NCBI RefSeq assembly: GCF_000510725.1
Contig: NZ_AZNZ01000011.1
Location: 1 to 64,000 of the forward strand
Direction: 5' to 3'
Source of the DNA: Pseudoxanthomonas sp. J31
Lineage (GTDB): Bacteria; Pseudomonadota; Gammaproteobacteria; Xanthomonadales; Xanthomonadaceae
Length of the DNA: 64,000 nt
A model generated the notes under the pieces. That model worked only from the letters and a program-made list of their open reading frames with translations. It was not told where the DNA came from and ran no database searches. The position numbers were made by a program, and so were the translations under genes. Positions 47,297 through 56,471 of the stretch are shown in pieces. The first letter of the stretch is position 1. Each line of letters starts with the position of its first letter.

Positions 47297-48472
47297 ATGT
47301 CCGACATCGTGATCGTCGCCGCCAAACGCACCGCCATCGGTTCCTTCCTCGGCCAGTTCAACGGCGTGCCCACGCCCACCCTGGGCGCGGCCGCGATCGG
47401 CGCGGCGCTGGAGCAGTCGGGCGTGCCCGCGGCCGATGTGTCGGAAGTGATCATGGGCTGCGTGCTGCCGGCCAACCTCGGCCAGGCGCCGGCCCGCCAG
47501 GCGGCGCTGGCCGCCGGCCTGCCGACCTCCGCCGGCTGCACCACCATCAACAAGGTGTGCGGCTCGGGCATGAAGGCGATCATGCTCGGCCACGACCTGA
47601 TCAAGGCCGGCTCGGCCTCGGTCGTGGTCGCCGGCGGCATGGAGTCGATGAGCAACGCGCCGCACATGATCCCCAACTCCCGCACCGGCAACCGCTACGG
47701 CGGTTTCCAGGCGGTGGACCACATGGCCTGGGACGGCCTGACCAACCCGTACGACGGCCAGTCGATGGGCGTGTTCGCGGAGAAGACCGTGGAGAAGTAC
47801 GGCTTCACCCGCGAGGAGCAGGACGCCTACGCGATCGAGTCGGTCAGGCGCGCGCAGGCGGCGCAGGCCAGCGGCGCGTTCGAGGGCGAGATCGTCCCGG
47901 TCAAGGTCGCCACCCGCAAGGGCGAGGTGGAGATCGCCAGCGACGAACAGCCGGGCAAGTCCGACATCAACAAGATCCCGACCCTCAAGCCGGCATTCAA
48001 GAAGGACGGCACGGTCACCGCGGCCAGCTCCTCCTCCATTTCCGACGGCGCCGCCGCCACCGTGCTGATGTCGGCCGATGACGCCGCCCGCCGCGGCCTG
48101 CAGCCGCTGGCGCGGATCGTCGGCCATGCCACCTTCTCGCAGCAGCCGGAGTGGTTCACCACCGCCCCGGTGGGCGCCATCTCCAGCCTGCTGGACAAGG
48201 TGGGCTGGCAGGTCGGCGACGTGGACCTGTTCGAGATCAACGAGGCCTTCGCCGTGGTGGCCATGGCCCCGATCCGCGAGCTGGGCATCCCGCACGACAG
48301 GATCAACGTCAACGGTGGCGCCTGCGCCCTGGGTCATCCCATCGGCGCGACCGGCGCCCGGCTGGTGGTGACCCTGGTCAACGCGCTGCGCAAGCGCGGC
48401 CTGAAGAAGGGTGTGGCCGCGCTGTGCATCGGCGGAGGAGAGGCTACCGCTATCGCTCTGGAAATGGTGTAA
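47297..48472 (+). CDS. Acetyl-CoA acetyltransferase (thiolase)
   Basis: A 391-aa thiolase cleaving or forming acetoacetyl-CoA. The acylated Cys is in NKVCGSGMKAI (Cys about 88), and the second catalytic pair lies in NGGACALGHPIGATGARL and LCIGGGEATAIALE near the C-terminus. The N-terminal DIVIVAAKRTAIGSFLG is typical. Ending in leucine breakdown, acetoacetyl-CoA derived from acetoacetate would be its substrate, consistent with its position between liuA and liuB. ATG 47297 has GAGG upstream. Confidence 0.93.
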   Translation: MSDIVIVAAKRTAIGSFLGQFNGVPTPTLGAAAIGAALEQSGVPAADVSEVIMGCVLPANLGQAPARQAALAAGLPTSAGCTTINKVCGSGMKAIMLGHDLIKAGSASVVVAGGMESMSNAPHMIPNSRTGNRYGGFQAVDHMAWDGLTNPYDGQSMGVFAEKTVEKYGFTREEQDAYAIESVRRAQAAQASGAFEGEIVPVKVATRKGEVEIASDEQPGKSDINKIPTLKPAFKKDGTVTAASSSSISDGAAATVLMSADDAARRGLQPLARIVGHATFSQQPEWFTTAPVGAISSLLDKVGWQVGDVDLFEINEAFAVVAMAPIRELGIPHDRINVNGGACALGHPIGATGARLVVTLVNALRKRGLKKGVAALCIGGGEATAIALEMV

Positions 48473-48513
48473 TCGTTTTTCACGAGCTCTTTACGAAACT
48501 CACCTGTTGCTGC

Positions 48514-48543
48514 TTGACAGCAGAAACGGCCTTGTCATCATGT
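48514..48543 (+). promoter_or_regulatory. Candidate sigma70 promoter of the alanine-rich lipoprotein gene
   Basis: A perfect -35 TTGACA at 48514-48519, followed after 18 bp by TCATGT, a weak -10. It lies about 50 bp before the start codon in an AT-richer stretch than surrounding DNA. The -10 assignment is uncertain. Confidence 0.4.
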
Positions 48544-48594
48544 TGGCGGCGCGCAATCGCGCGTTGCCCAACTAAACGACGAGGAATATCCAAC

Positions 48595-48936
48595 ATGAGC
48601 ATCAACAAGCTGCTGATCGCCCTGGCCCTGGGTCTGGCCCTGGCCGCGTGCTCGAACTCCGAGCAGGCGCAGGACGCGGCTGCTGCCGCTGACACCGCTG
48701 CTGCCGAGGCTCAGGCTGCTGCCGACGCCGCTGCCGCCGAGGGCTCCGAGGCTGCCGACGCCGCCCAGGTCGCCGCCGATTCGGCCGCTGCTGCTGCCGA
48801 CACCGCCGCTGACGCCGCCGCTTCGGCCGAGGGCGCTGCCACCGAGGGCGCTGCCGACGCTGCCGCCGATACCGCCGAGGCTGCTGCCGACGTTGCCGAG
48901 CAGGCCAAGGACGCTGCCGAAGAAGCCAAGAAGTAA
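48595..48936 (+). CDS. Alanine-rich repetitive lipoprotein
   Basis: A 113-aa lipoprotein. The signal is MSINKLLIALALGLALAAC (Cys about 19). The mature part is almost only Ala, Asp, Glu and Ser in degenerate AADTAAA/AADAAAA units, predicting a long amphipathic acidic helix or coiled coil ending in EEAKK. Such proteins resemble Lpp-like or LEA-like helices; the function is unknown. ATG 48595 has a GAGGAA site. A perfect terminator hairpin follows. A second, different alanine-rich lipoprotein lies 540 bp downstream. Confidence 0.8.
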   Translation: MSINKLLIALALGLALAACSNSEQAQDAAAAADTAAAEAQAAADAAAAEGSEAADAAQVAADSAAAAADTAADAAASAEGAATEGAADAAADTAEAAADVAEQAKDAAEEAKK

Positions 48937-49474
48937 TAAGGCTTTACAGCACGCTGCACGGAAGGCCGCCGGGAAACCGGCGGCCTTTCGCTTTATCCGG
49001 ATCCCGCTTTGCGGATGCGCGCGATATTCCACGCTTGCGGTTTTCCACCGGAATGGGCCGGCGCAACGCTGGCCGGATATCCATGCAACGGGCAGGCTGA
49101 CCCGAGGCAGGCGGCGTTCGGCCGCACATCCCGTACTCGTGCGCCTCCTACCCGCTACGCCTCACCCGCGCGTATTGCCCCGCTCCACTGGCGGCCCCAA
49201 CGGTAGGAGCGTGGCGTGGCTGCGCCTGCGGGCCTGCCATGCCACCCCTGCGCCGCTCCATACGGTGCGCTGCCAGCTGCGCATGAAAACGTTTAGCTGC
49301 TTCCGCGGAATGGCCTCCGGACCCCAAACCTGAATACGCAGATGAACGGCAGTTCAATAGTCCCAGCCTATTGCTGACTGGACTGTTCAGCCGGTTCACG
49401 GCACGCCCACCGCGGCCGGGGAATGCTGCCGCCGCGCCAGCCTGGCGCCCCATTCCCCGGAACAGGAGTCGACC
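48937..49474. other. Intergenic interval between two alanine-rich lipoproteins
   Basis: 538 bp. After the terminator at 48962-48990 no credible gene is seen. The stretch 49300-49400 is AT-richer (TGAATACGCAGATGAACGGCAGTTCAATAG) and may hold the promoter of the second lipoprotein gene, but no convincing -35/-10 pair is visible. Confidence 0.45.
48962..48990 (+). terminator. Intrinsic terminator after the first alanine-rich lipoprotein
   Basis: Perfect 11-bp stem AAGGCCGCCGG / CCGGCGGCCTT (48962-48972 with 48977-48987) with a GAAA loop, followed by TCGCTTT. Confidence 0.85.
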
Positions 49475-49834
49475 ATGACCCGCAACCGCATCCTGCTGAT
49501 CCCCGCCGCCGCTGCCCTCGCCCTGGCCTTGGGCGCCTGCGACAACTCCTCGCGCGAGGAGGCCCGCGCCGAGGCCGCGGCCGCCGGCGACCATGCCGCC
49601 GCGGCCGGCGAGCACGCGGCCGCCGCTACCCGTGAGGCCGCCAGTTCGGCCGCCGATGCCACCCGCGAGGCCGCGGCCGACGCCGAAGTGCACGCCCGCG
49701 AGGCCGGCCAGCGCGCCGAGGCCGCCACCCGCGAAGCCGCCGCCGACGCGGCCGAAGCCACCGCCAACGCCGCCGACGCGACCGCCGACAAGGCGCGCGA
49801 GGCCGCGGCCGACGCCCGCACCGACAACGACTGA
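49475..49834 (+). CDS. Second alanine-rich lipoprotein
   Basis: A 119-aa lipoprotein with signal MTRNRILLIPAAAALALALGAC (Cys about 22). The mature chain is built of AAATREAA/AADAAEATA-type units rich in Ala, Arg, Glu and Asp, giving an amphipathic, more basic helix than its neighbour. Low-complexity composition makes homology to the first lipoprotein hard to judge; they share architecture (lipobox, then ~90 residues of Ala-rich helix) rather than obvious sequence. The function is unknown. It lies 102 bp before liuB on the same strand and could be read through into it. Confidence 0.78.
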   Translation: MTRNRILLIPAAAALALALGACDNSSREEARAEAAAAGDHAAAAGEHAAAATREAASSAADATREAAADAEVHAREAGQRAEAATREAAADAAEATANAADATADKAREAAADARTDND

Positions 49835-49936
49835 TCCATCCGGGCCGGCCGCGCCGCGGCCGGCCCGTGTTGCGGCGCCAGAAGGCGCCAGGGACGCGCT
49901 GGCTTATCCTCCGGGCACGCCTAACCGACGATTCCC

Positions 49937-51544
49937 ATGCCCGTCCTCCGCAGCCAGATCGATACCCGCTCCCCCGAATTCCGCGAAAACGAAAGCCACC
50001 ACCGGCAACTGGCCGAGGAACTGCACCAGCGCCTGCAACGGGCCGCCGAGGGCGGTGGCGAGAAAGCCCGCCAGCGCCACGTCGAACGCGGCAAGCTGCC
50101 GGTCCGCGAACGCATCGACGCCCTGCTCGATCCCGGCTCCCCGTTCCTGGAGATCGCCCCGCTGGCGGCCGAGGACATGTACGACGGCGCCGCGCCCGCG
50201 GCCGGCATGGTCTGCGGCATCGGACGGGTGATGGGCCAGGAAGTGGTGGTCGTGGCCAACGACGCCACGGTCAAGGGCGGCACCTATTTCCCGATGACGG
50301 TGAAGAAGCACCTGCGCGCGCAGGAGATCGCGCGCGAGAACCGGTTGCCGTGCATCTACCTGGTCGACTCCGGCGGCGCCTTCCTGCCGCTGCAGGACGA
50401 GGTGTTCCCGGACAAGGAGCACTTCGGCCGCATCTTCTACAACCAGGCGCGGATGAGCGCGGAGGACATCCCGCAGATCGCGGTGGTGATGGGCAGCTGC
50501 ACCGCCGGCGGCGCCTACGTGCCGGCGATGTGCGACGAGAGCATCATCGTCCGCGGCCAGGGCACGATCTTCCTCGGCGGCCCGCCGCTGGTGAAGGCCG
50601 CCACCGGCGAGGTGGTCGATGCCGAGGCGCTGGGCGGCGCCGACGTGCACACTTCGGTCTCCGGCGTGGCCGACCACTACGCCGAGGACGACCGCCATGC
50701 GCTGGAGATCGCGCGCGGCATCGTCGGCCACCTCAACCGCCGCAAGCAGCCCGCCGTGGCGCTGCGCGAACCGCGCGAGCCGCTGTACCCGGCCGAGGAG
50801 CTGTACGGCCTGGTGCCGAAGGACACGCGCCGCCCGTTCGACATCCGCGAGGTGATCGCGCGCATCGTCGACGGCAGCGAGCTGGACGAGTTCAAGGCCC
50901 GCTACGGCAAGACCCTGGTCACCGGCTTCGCCCACGTGCACGGTTGCCCGGTGGGCATCGTCGCCAACAACGGCATCCTGTTCGGCGAGAGCGCGCTCAA
51001 GGGCGCGCACTTCATCCAGCTGTGCAACCAGCGCGGCATCCCGCTGGTGTTCCTGCAGAACATCACCGGCTTCATGGTCGGCCGCAAGTACGAGAACGCC
51101 GGCATCGCCAAGGACGGGGCGAAGATGGTCACCGCCGTGGCATGTTCGTCCGTGCCCAAGTTCACCGTGGTCATCGGCGGCAGTTTCGGCGCGGGCAACT
51201 ACGCCATGTGCGGCCGCGCCTACGGCGCGCGCTTCCTGTGGATGTGGCCGAACGCGCGCATCAGCGTGATGGGCGGCGAACAGGCCGCCAGCGTGCTCGC
51301 CACCGTGCGCCGCGACGCGATCGAGGCCGGCGGTGGCCAGTGGAGCGCGGAGGAAGAGGAGGCGTTCAAGGCGCCGGTGCGCGAGCAATACGAGCGCCAG
51401 GGCAGCCCCTGGTACGCCACCGCGCGGCTGTGGGACGACGGCATCATCGACCCGGCCGACACCCGCCGGGTGCTGGGCCTGGGCCTGTCGGCCTCGCTCA
51501 ACGCGCCGATCGAGCCGGCCCGCTTCGGCGTGTTCCGGATGTAG
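49937..51544 (+). CDS. liuB: 3-Methylcrotonyl-CoA carboxylase, carboxyltransferase (beta) subunit
   Basis: A 535-aa carboxyltransferase that moves CO2 from biotin on LiuD to 3-methylcrotonyl-CoA. Signature segments: [71 protein letters not shown], the acyl-CoA site [17 protein letters not shown], and [39 protein letters not shown] (biotin side). The match to MccB is much better than to propionyl- or acetyl-CoA carboxylase beta subunits. Its partner liuD is 4.9 kb downstream, beyond a GH8 gene and the feo operon. Confidence 0.95.
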   Translation: MPVLRSQIDTRSPEFRENESHHRQLAEELHQRLQRAAEGGGEKARQRHVERGKLPVRERIDALLDPGSPFLEIAPLAAEDMYDGAAPAAGMVCGIGRVMGQEVVVVANDATVKGGTYFPMTVKKHLRAQEIARENRLPCIYLVDSGGAFLPLQDEVFPDKEHFGRIFYNQARMSAEDIPQIAVVMGSCTAGGAYVPAMCDESIIVRGQGTIFLGGPPLVKAATGEVVDAEALGGADVHTSVSGVADHYAEDDRHALEIARGIVGHLNRRKQPAVALREPREPLYPAEELYGLVPKDTRRPFDIREVIARIVDGSELDEFKARYGKTLVTGFAHVHGCPVGIVANNGILFGESALKGAHFIQLCNQRGIPLVFLQNITGFMVGRKYENAGIAKDGAKMVTAVACSSVPKFTVVIGGSFGAGNYAMCGRAYGARFLWMWPNARISVMGGEQAASVLATVRRDAIEAGGGQWSAEEEEAFKAPVREQYERQGSPWYATARLWDDGIIDPADTRRVLGLGLSASLNAPIEPARFGVFRM

Positions 51545-51650
51545 CCGCGCGCAGCCGGCCGCCGCCCGTCGGCCGCCGCTGCCGTTCCGGCTGGAAGCCG
51601 CGCGCGGTTCTGCTATGGTCGGCGGCGCTTTCCTGGAGGGGATCCGCTGC

Positions 51651-52988
51651 ATGCACCGACGTCTTCCGATCCGGCGCCTGGTCGCCGCCCTGCCCCTGCT
51701 CCTGGGCCTTGCGCTGTGCGCCTGCGGCGCGTCGGGCGAAGCCACGGCACAGGCCACGCCCACGCCGCCGCCCGCGGCCGCCGGCCCGGGCGCGGTCGCA
51801 TCCGGGCAGTATCCTGACCTGTTCGCCGAGGCCGGCTACGACGCCGCCGCGGTGGAGGCGAAGATCCAGGCCGCGTTCCGGCAGCTGTTCCACGGCGACC
51901 CGCGCAACCAGGCGGTGTACTACCCGTCCGGCGCCAACGAGCACGGGCCGATGGCCTACATCCACGACGTCAACAGCAACGACGTGCGCTCGGAAGGCAT
52001 GTCCTACGGGATGATGATCGCGGTGCAGCTGGACCGTAAGGCCGAGTTCGACGCGATCTGGAACTGGGCCGTGACCCACATGTACCACGCCGACCCGAAG
52101 CATCCGGCGCACGGCTACTTCGCCTGGTCGGTGCGCACCGACGGGGTGGCCAACGACGAGATGCCGGCGCCCGACGGCGAGGAGTACTTCATCACCGCCC
52201 TGTACTTCGCCTCGGCGCGCTGGGGCGATGGCGAAGGCATCTACGCCTACCGCAGCTGGGCTGACCGCATCCTCACCGACGTCCTGCACCGCGGCGCCAT
52301 CACCGGCGCCACTTCGACCTCGAAGCGGGCCACCGCGGTGAACCTGTTCGACAAGGACGCGAAGATGGTCCGCTTCACCCCGGACCTGCCCAACGCCGCG
52401 CATACCGACGCCTCCTACCACCTGCCCGCCTTCTACGAGGTCTGGGCGCGGGTCGGGCCGGAAGCCGACCGCGCGTTCTGGCGCGAGGCGGCGCAGGTCA
52501 GCCGCGACTACTTCGTGCGCGCCGCGCACCCGAAGACCGCCCTGACCCCGGACTACGGCAACTTCGACGGCACGCCGTGGGCGGCGCCGTGGCGCCGCGA
52601 GTCGGCGGACTTCCGCTACGACGCCTGGCGCACCGCGATGAACTGGTCGATGGACTGGTCCTGGTGGCGGGCCGACCCGCGCCAGGTGGAGCTGAGCAAC
52701 CGCCTGCAGGCGTTCTTCCACCGCCAGGGCCTGGACCGCTACGCCAGCCTGTACACGCTGGCCGGCAAGCCGCTGGGCGGCGGCCAGACCACCGGACTGG
52801 TGGCGATGAACGCCACCGCCAGCCTCGCCGCCGACCACCCGCGGCGGCTGGACTTCGTGCGCGCGCTGTGGGAACGCCCGGTGCCGGAAGGCCACCACCG
52901 CTACTACGACGGCATGCTCTACATGATGGCCCTGCTCCACTGCAGCGGCCGCTACAAGGCCTGGATGCCGCAGGACGCGGACGGCTGA
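51651..52988 (+). CDS. GH8 reducing-end xylose-releasing exo-oligoxylanase (Rex-like)
   Basis: A 445-aa exported glycosidase. The N-terminus is a signal (LPLLLGLALCAC, possible lipobox Cys about 25) and a Pro/Ala linker to about 50. The GH8 (alpha/alpha)6 domain shows RSEGMSYGMMIAVQLDRK (acid Glu about 115), HPAHGYFAWSV, PAPDGEEYFITALYFAS, HTDASYHLPAFYEVWA and DFRYDAWRTAMNW (Asp about 324, equivalent to the Rex base). Sequence order and these blocks match Bacillus halodurans Rex (EC 3.2.1.156), which removes xylose from the reducing end of xylo-oligosaccharides, rather than endo-cellulases of GH8. ATG 51651 has TGGAGG. It complements the GH11/GH51 enzymes at 29-32 kb. Confidence 0.85.
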   Translation: MHRRLPIRRLVAALPLLLGLALCACGASGEATAQATPTPPPAAAGPGAVASGQYPDLFAEAGYDAAAVEAKIQAAFRQLFHGDPRNQAVYYPSGANEHGPMAYIHDVNSNDVRSEGMSYGMMIAVQLDRKAEFDAIWNWAVTHMYHADPKHPAHGYFAWSVRTDGVANDEMPAPDGEEYFITALYFASARWGDGEGIYAYRSWADRILTDVLHRGAITGATSTSKRATAVNLFDKDAKMVRFTPDLPNAAHTDASYHLPAFYEVWARVGPEADRAFWREAAQVSRDYFVRAAHPKTALTPDYGNFDGTPWAAPWRRESADFRYDAWRTAMNWSMDWSWWRADPRQVELSNRLQAFFHRQGLDRYASLYTLAGKPLGGGQTTGLVAMNATASLAADHPRRLDFVRALWERPVPEGHHRYYDGMLYMMALLHCSGRYKAWMPQDADG

Positions 52989-53010
52989 GCGGCCACACCA
53001 CCGGAAACGG

Positions 53011-53040
53011 AAAACGGGCGCCGCGGCGCCCGTTTTCTCT
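53011..53040. terminator. Bidirectional terminator
   Basis: AAAACGGGCGCCGCGGCGCCCGTTTT: near-perfect stem with A and T tracts on both sides, between convergent GH8 and feo genes; it can serve both. Confidence 0.88.
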
Positions 53041-53061
53041 TGCCTGATCCCGGCCCCCGGC

Positions 53062-53316
53062 TCAGCGTGGCGGCCCCTTCCGCGGCTCCGGGCCACAGGC
53101 ATCGCAGCCACCGCAGGCACCGGCGCCGCCGCCGGCAGCCGGGGCGATCAGCCGTGCCAGGCGCCGCATCCATGCCGGCCGGCCATCGCGCACCAGCGGC
53201 GCCGCCAGGGCCAGGCGCAGCCGGCGCACGGTGCCGGGGAACTGGCGGCGCAGGAACATCCACAGCGCCAGCAGCACCACCAGTGCGACGATCACGTACT
53301 GCAGCCACAGCGGCAT
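53062..53316 (-). CDS. FeoB-associated small Cys-rich membrane protein
   Basis: An 84-aa protein with one N-terminal membrane helix (MPLWLQYVIVALVVLLALWMFL), a basic middle part and a Gly/Cys tail GACGGCDACGPEP (three Cys). It is similar in layout to DUF6587/FeoB-associated Cys-rich proteins found at the end of feo operons, where they may help iron handling. It begins 12 bp after the feoB stop, so it is the third operon gene. Confidence 0.75.
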   Translation of the reverse strand: MPLWLQYVIVALVVLLALWMFLRRQFPGTVRRLRLALAAPLVRDGRPAWMRRLARLIAPAAGGGAGACGGCDACGPEPRKGPPR

Positions 53317-53328
53317 CGTGCGTCCTCC

Positions 53329-55188
53329 TCAGCCCGCGCCCAGGCGGATGGCGACCTGGTAGGTCAGCATCGAGGCCAGGTAGGCCAGGGCGAACAGGTA
53401 GCCGGCCGCGATGGCCATGGTCTTCCACGAGCCGGTCTCGCGCTTGATCGCCGCCCAGGTGGCGATGCACTGCGGGGCATAGATGAACCACACCAGCAGG
53501 GCCAGGCCGGTGGCCAGCGACCAGCCATCGGCGATCAGCGGGGTCAGCGCCTGCGCCGCGGCCTCGTCATCGGCCGCCGACAGTGCGTACACCGTGGCCA
53601 GCGAGGACACCGCCACCTCGCGCGCGGCCAGGCCCGGGATCAGGGCGATGCAGATCTGCCAGTTGAAGCCCAGCGGCGCGAACACCACCGCCAGCGCATG
53701 GCCGATGCGGCCGGCCAGGCTGTAGTCGATCGCCGGCAGGGTCGCGTCGGCCGGGGCCGCGGGGAAGTTCAGCAGCACCCACAGCAGCACGGTCAGGGCG
53801 AAGATGATGCCGCCCACGCGCTTGAGGAAGATCAGCGCACGCTCCCACAGGCCGATGGCCAGGTCGCGCGGGTTGGGCAGGCGGTAGGACGGAAGCTCCA
53901 GCAGCAGCGGGTGCTCGCCGCGGTCGCGGCGCCACTTCTTCATCACGAACGACACCGCCAGCGCGCTGAGGATGCCGGCCATGTACAGGCCGAACAGCAC
54001 CAGGCCCTGCAGGTTGAACCCGCCCCAGACCTCGCGCGAGGGGATGAAGGCGCCGATCAGCAGCGCGTACACCGGCAGCCGCGCCGAGCAGGTCATCAGC
54101 GGCGCCACCAGGATGGTGGCCAGGCGGTCGCGTGGGTCCTGGATGCTGCGCGTGGCCATGATCCCGGGGATGGCGCAGGCGAAGGACGACAGCAGCGGGA
54201 TGAAGGAACGCCCGGACAGGCCTGCGCCGGCCATCATCCGGTCCAGCAGGAACGCCGCGCGCGGCAGGTAGCCGGATTCCTCCAGCGCCAGGATGAAGGC
54301 GAACAGCACCAGGATCTGCGGCAGGAACACCACCACCCCGCCGAGGCCGGCGATGATGCCATCGGCCAGCAGGCTGGCCAGCGGCCCTTCCGGCAGGGTC
54401 GCCGAGACCCACTCGCCCAGCGCGCCGGTGCCGGCGTCGATCAGGTCCATCACCGGCGTGGCCCAGGCGTACACCGCCTGGAAGATCAGGAACATCACCA
54501 CGGCCAGGGTCAGCAGGCCGAAGAACGGATGCAGCAGCCAGCGGTCCAGGGCGTCGTCGACCTGCGCGGTGCGCGCCGGCATGGACACGGTCGCCGCCAG
54601 CAGGCGGCGGGTCTCGGCGTGCAGGTCGGCGTCCGCGGGCAGCTGCACCGCCGGCGGCTGCGGGGCGGCGGCGAAGCGGTCGATCAGCTCGACCAGTTCG
54701 CGCGCACCGTTGCGGCGCACGGCCACGGTCTCCACCACCGGCACGCCCAGTTCGCGCTCCAGCGCGGCGCGGTCGATGGCGATGCCGCGGCGGCGCGCGG
54801 CGTCGCTCATGTTCAGCGCGACCACCATCGGCCGCCCCATCTGCCGCACCTCCAGCACGAAGCGCAGATGCAGGCGCAGGTTGGTGGCGTCGACCACGCA
54901 CACCAGCATGTCCGGCGCCGGCTCGCCCGGGTAGAAGCCGCGGCACAGGTCGCGGGTGATGGCCTCGTCCAGGCTGGCCGGGTTGAGGCTGTAGGCGCCG
55001 GGCAGGTCCAGCACGGCGTAGCTGCGGCCGGACGGGGTGACCAGCCGGCCTTCCTTGCGCTCGACGGTCACGCCGGCGTAGTTGGCCACCTTCTGCCGGC
55101 TGCCGGTCAGCTGGTTGAACAGCGCGGTCTTGCCACAGTTGGGGTTGCCCAGCAGCGCCAGGCGCAGGCTCGCTTCCTGGGCGCTCAT
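53329..55188 (-). CDS. feoB: Ferrous iron transport protein B
   Basis: A 619-aa inner-membrane Fe(II) transporter with an N-terminal G domain: G1 LLGNPNCGKTALFNQL (about 10-25), G2 NYAGVTVERKEG, G3 VLDLPGAYSLNP, G4 ALNMSD. After a short spacer come the membrane segments, including the Nramp-independent FeoB motifs SFACAIPGIMATRSI and ISLIPGLAAREVAVSSLATVY-like text (CIALIPGLAAREV). It is shorter than E. coli FeoB (773 aa), mainly in the GDI/linker part, as in other Xanthomonadaceae. Its ATG at 55188 overlaps the feoA stop (ATGA). Confidence 0.95.
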   Translation of the reverse strand: MSAQEASLRLALLGNPNCGKTALFNQLTGSRQKVANYAGVTVERKEGRLVTPSGRSYAVLDLPGAYSLNPASLDEAITRDLCRGFYPGEPAPDMLVCVVDATNLRLHLRFVLEVRQMGRPMVVALNMSDAARRRGIAIDRAALERELGVPVVETVAVRRNGARELVELIDRFAAAPQPPAVQLPADADLHAETRRLLAATVSMPARTAQVDDALDRWLLHPFFGLLTLAVVMFLIFQAVYAWATPVMDLIDAGTGALGEWVSATLPEGPLASLLADGIIAGLGGVVVFLPQILVLFAFILALEESGYLPRAAFLLDRMMAGAGLSGRSFIPLLSSFACAIPGIMATRSIQDPRDRLATILVAPLMTCSARLPVYALLIGAFIPSREVWGGFNLQGLVLFGLYMAGILSALAVSFVMKKWRRDRGEHPLLLELPSYRLPNPRDLAIGLWERALIFLKRVGGIIFALTVLLWVLLNFPAAPADATLPAIDYSLAGRIGHALAVVFAPLGFNWQICIALIPGLAAREVAVSSLATVYALSAADDEAAAQALTPLIADGWSLATGLALLVWFIYAPQCIATWAAIKRETGSWKTMAIAAGYLFALAYLASMLTYQVAIRLGAG

Positions 55189-55436
55189 GCCGCCTCCGTG
55201 CCCGCGGGCTGCACCCGCACCCGGGCCGCTTCGGCGCGGCGCAGGGCGAAGCGGGTGTAGCCGACCTGCACCAGCAGCGGCTCCCCGCCGAGCGGCCCCT
55301 TCGCCACCACCTGCACCGGCTCGCCGGCCACGAAGCCCAGCTCGCGCAGGCGGCGGGCGACGACGTCGTTGGGGTGGCGATCCTCGACGGAGGTGACCGC
55401 GACGGGCGTGCGCGGCGGCAGGTCTGACAGCAGCAC
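55185..55436 (-). CDS. feoA: Ferrous iron transport protein A
   Basis: An 83-aa SH3-like cytoplasmic protein needed for FeoB function. Features: DLPPRTPVAVTSVEDRHPNDVVARRLRELGFVAGEPVQVVAKGPLGGEPLLVQVGYTRFALRRAEAARV in typical order. GTG 55436 is chosen because GGAG lies 5 bp upstream; a TTG at 55451 would add five residues. It overlaps feoB by 4 bp. A Fur-like inverted repeat lies about 20 bp upstream. Confidence 0.9.
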   Translation of the reverse strand: MLLSDLPPRTPVAVTSVEDRHPNDVVARRLRELGFVAGEPVQVVAKGPLGGEPLLVQVGYTRFALRRAEAARVRVQPAGTEAA

Positions 55437-55454
55437 GATGGCTCCGGACAATCA

Positions 55455-55472
55455 AGAATTGTTCTCAATTCT
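55455..55472. promoter_or_regulatory. Fur-box-like inverted repeat upstream of feoA
   Basis: AGAATTGTTCTCAATTCT is a perfect 7-bp inverted repeat with a 4-bp centre in an AT-rich island, about 20 bp before feoA. It resembles Fur-binding sites and fits iron repression of feoABC. It lies between feoA and the divergent liuC. Confidence 0.6.
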
Positions 55473-55582
55473 AGCATCGCGGCCAGGTGAAGGTTTCCGC
55501 TGGACCGGTCCTCGCCGCGCTGCGTCATGGCCGCCAACCGGGGCACCGTTATCATCCGAAACGGTTTTCCCCCGGAGCCGAC

Positions 55583-56374
55583 ATGGCCGAACCGCTGCTG
55601 ATCCAACCGGCCGGCCCCGTGCTGCGCCTGCGCCTGAACCGGCCGCACCTGCACAATGCCTTCGACCCGGCCCTGATCGCCGCCCTGACCGCCGCGCTGG
55701 AACAGGCCGGCGCCGACCCGGCGGTGCGCGCGGTGCTGCTGGAAGGCGAAGGGCCCTCGTTCTCCGCCGGCGCCGACCTCAACTGGATGCGCGGCATGGC
55801 CGCCGCCAGCGAGCGGGAGAACCGCGAGGATGCCCTCGCCCTGGCCCGGCTGATGCGCACCCTGGACGAGCTGCCGCGCCCCACCCTGGCGCGGGTGCAC
55901 GGCCCGGCCTTCGGCGGCGGCGTGGGCCTGGTGGCGTGCTGCGACATCGCCATCGGCACGCCGAAGGCCCGCTTTGGCCTGACCGAAGCCCGGCTGGGCC
56001 TGCTGCCGGCGGTGGTCTCGCCCTATGTCGTGGCCGCCATCGGACCGCGCCAGGCGCGGCGCTGGTTCGCCACCGCCGGGCATTTCGACGCCGAGGCGGC
56101 GCAGCGCATGGGCCTGCTGCATGCCGTGGTGGCCGAGGACGCGCTGGATGCCGCCGTCCAGGCCGAACTGGACCTGCTGCTGCAGGCCGGCCCGGTCGCC
56201 GCGGCCTCGGCCAAGGCGCTGGTGCGGCGGGTCGTGGCCGGCGGCCCGGCCGAGGCGCTGGATGCGGACAACGCCGCGCTGATCGCCGCGCTGCGGGTCT
56301 CGCCCGAGGGCCAGGAAGGCCTGGCCGCGTTCCTCGGCAAGCGCCCGCCTGCCTGGATCGGAAGCAAGGAATGA
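55583..56374 (+). CDS. liuC: Enoyl-CoA hydratase (3-methylglutaconyl-CoA hydratase)
   Basis: A 263-aa crotonase-fold enzyme; LiuC hydrates 3-methylglutaconyl-CoA to HMG-CoA. The oxyanion-hole segments are GPSFSAGADLNWMRGM (about 60-75) and GPAFGGGVGLVACCDIAIGTPKARFGLTEARLGLLPAVVSPYV (about 110-152), with the crotonase Glu pair region in the latter. ATG 55583 is chosen since GGAG precedes it; an upstream start at 55487 adds an unrelated leader. The downstream liuD starts 98 bp later, so liuC-D-E form an operon. Confidence 0.9.
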   Translation: MAEPLLIQPAGPVLRLRLNRPHLHNAFDPALIAALTAALEQAGADPAVRAVLLEGEGPSFSAGADLNWMRGMAAASERENREDALALARLMRTLDELPRPTLARVHGPAFGGGVGLVACCDIAIGTPKARFGLTEARLGLLPAVVSPYVVAAIGPRQARRWFATAGHFDAEAAQRMGLLHAVVAEDALDAAVQAELDLLLQAGPVAAASAKALVRRVVAGGPAEALDADNAALIAALRVSPEGQEGLAAFLGKRPPAWIGSKE

Positions 56375-56471
56375 GCACCGCGCGCCGGCCCGGCCGTCAC
56401 CGGGGCCGGTACCGCGGACTGATCGTGTTCCAACCGCGTGCCCTGCGCCGCGGTTCCCACCTGGACCCGCC

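Noticed and set aside
48538-49032. Gly/Ser-rich antisense frame opposite the first alanine-rich lipoprotein
   Set aside because: Glycine/serine repeats are the antisense reading of the Ala repeats; the plus-strand lipoprotein has a lipobox and ribosome-binding site.
51651-52988. Cellulase (GH8 endoglucanase of a cellulose synthesis operon)
   Set aside because: No bcs genes are nearby and the RSEGMSYGMM, HGYFAWSV and PAPDGEEYF blocks match Rex-type exo-oligoxylanases better than BcsZ.
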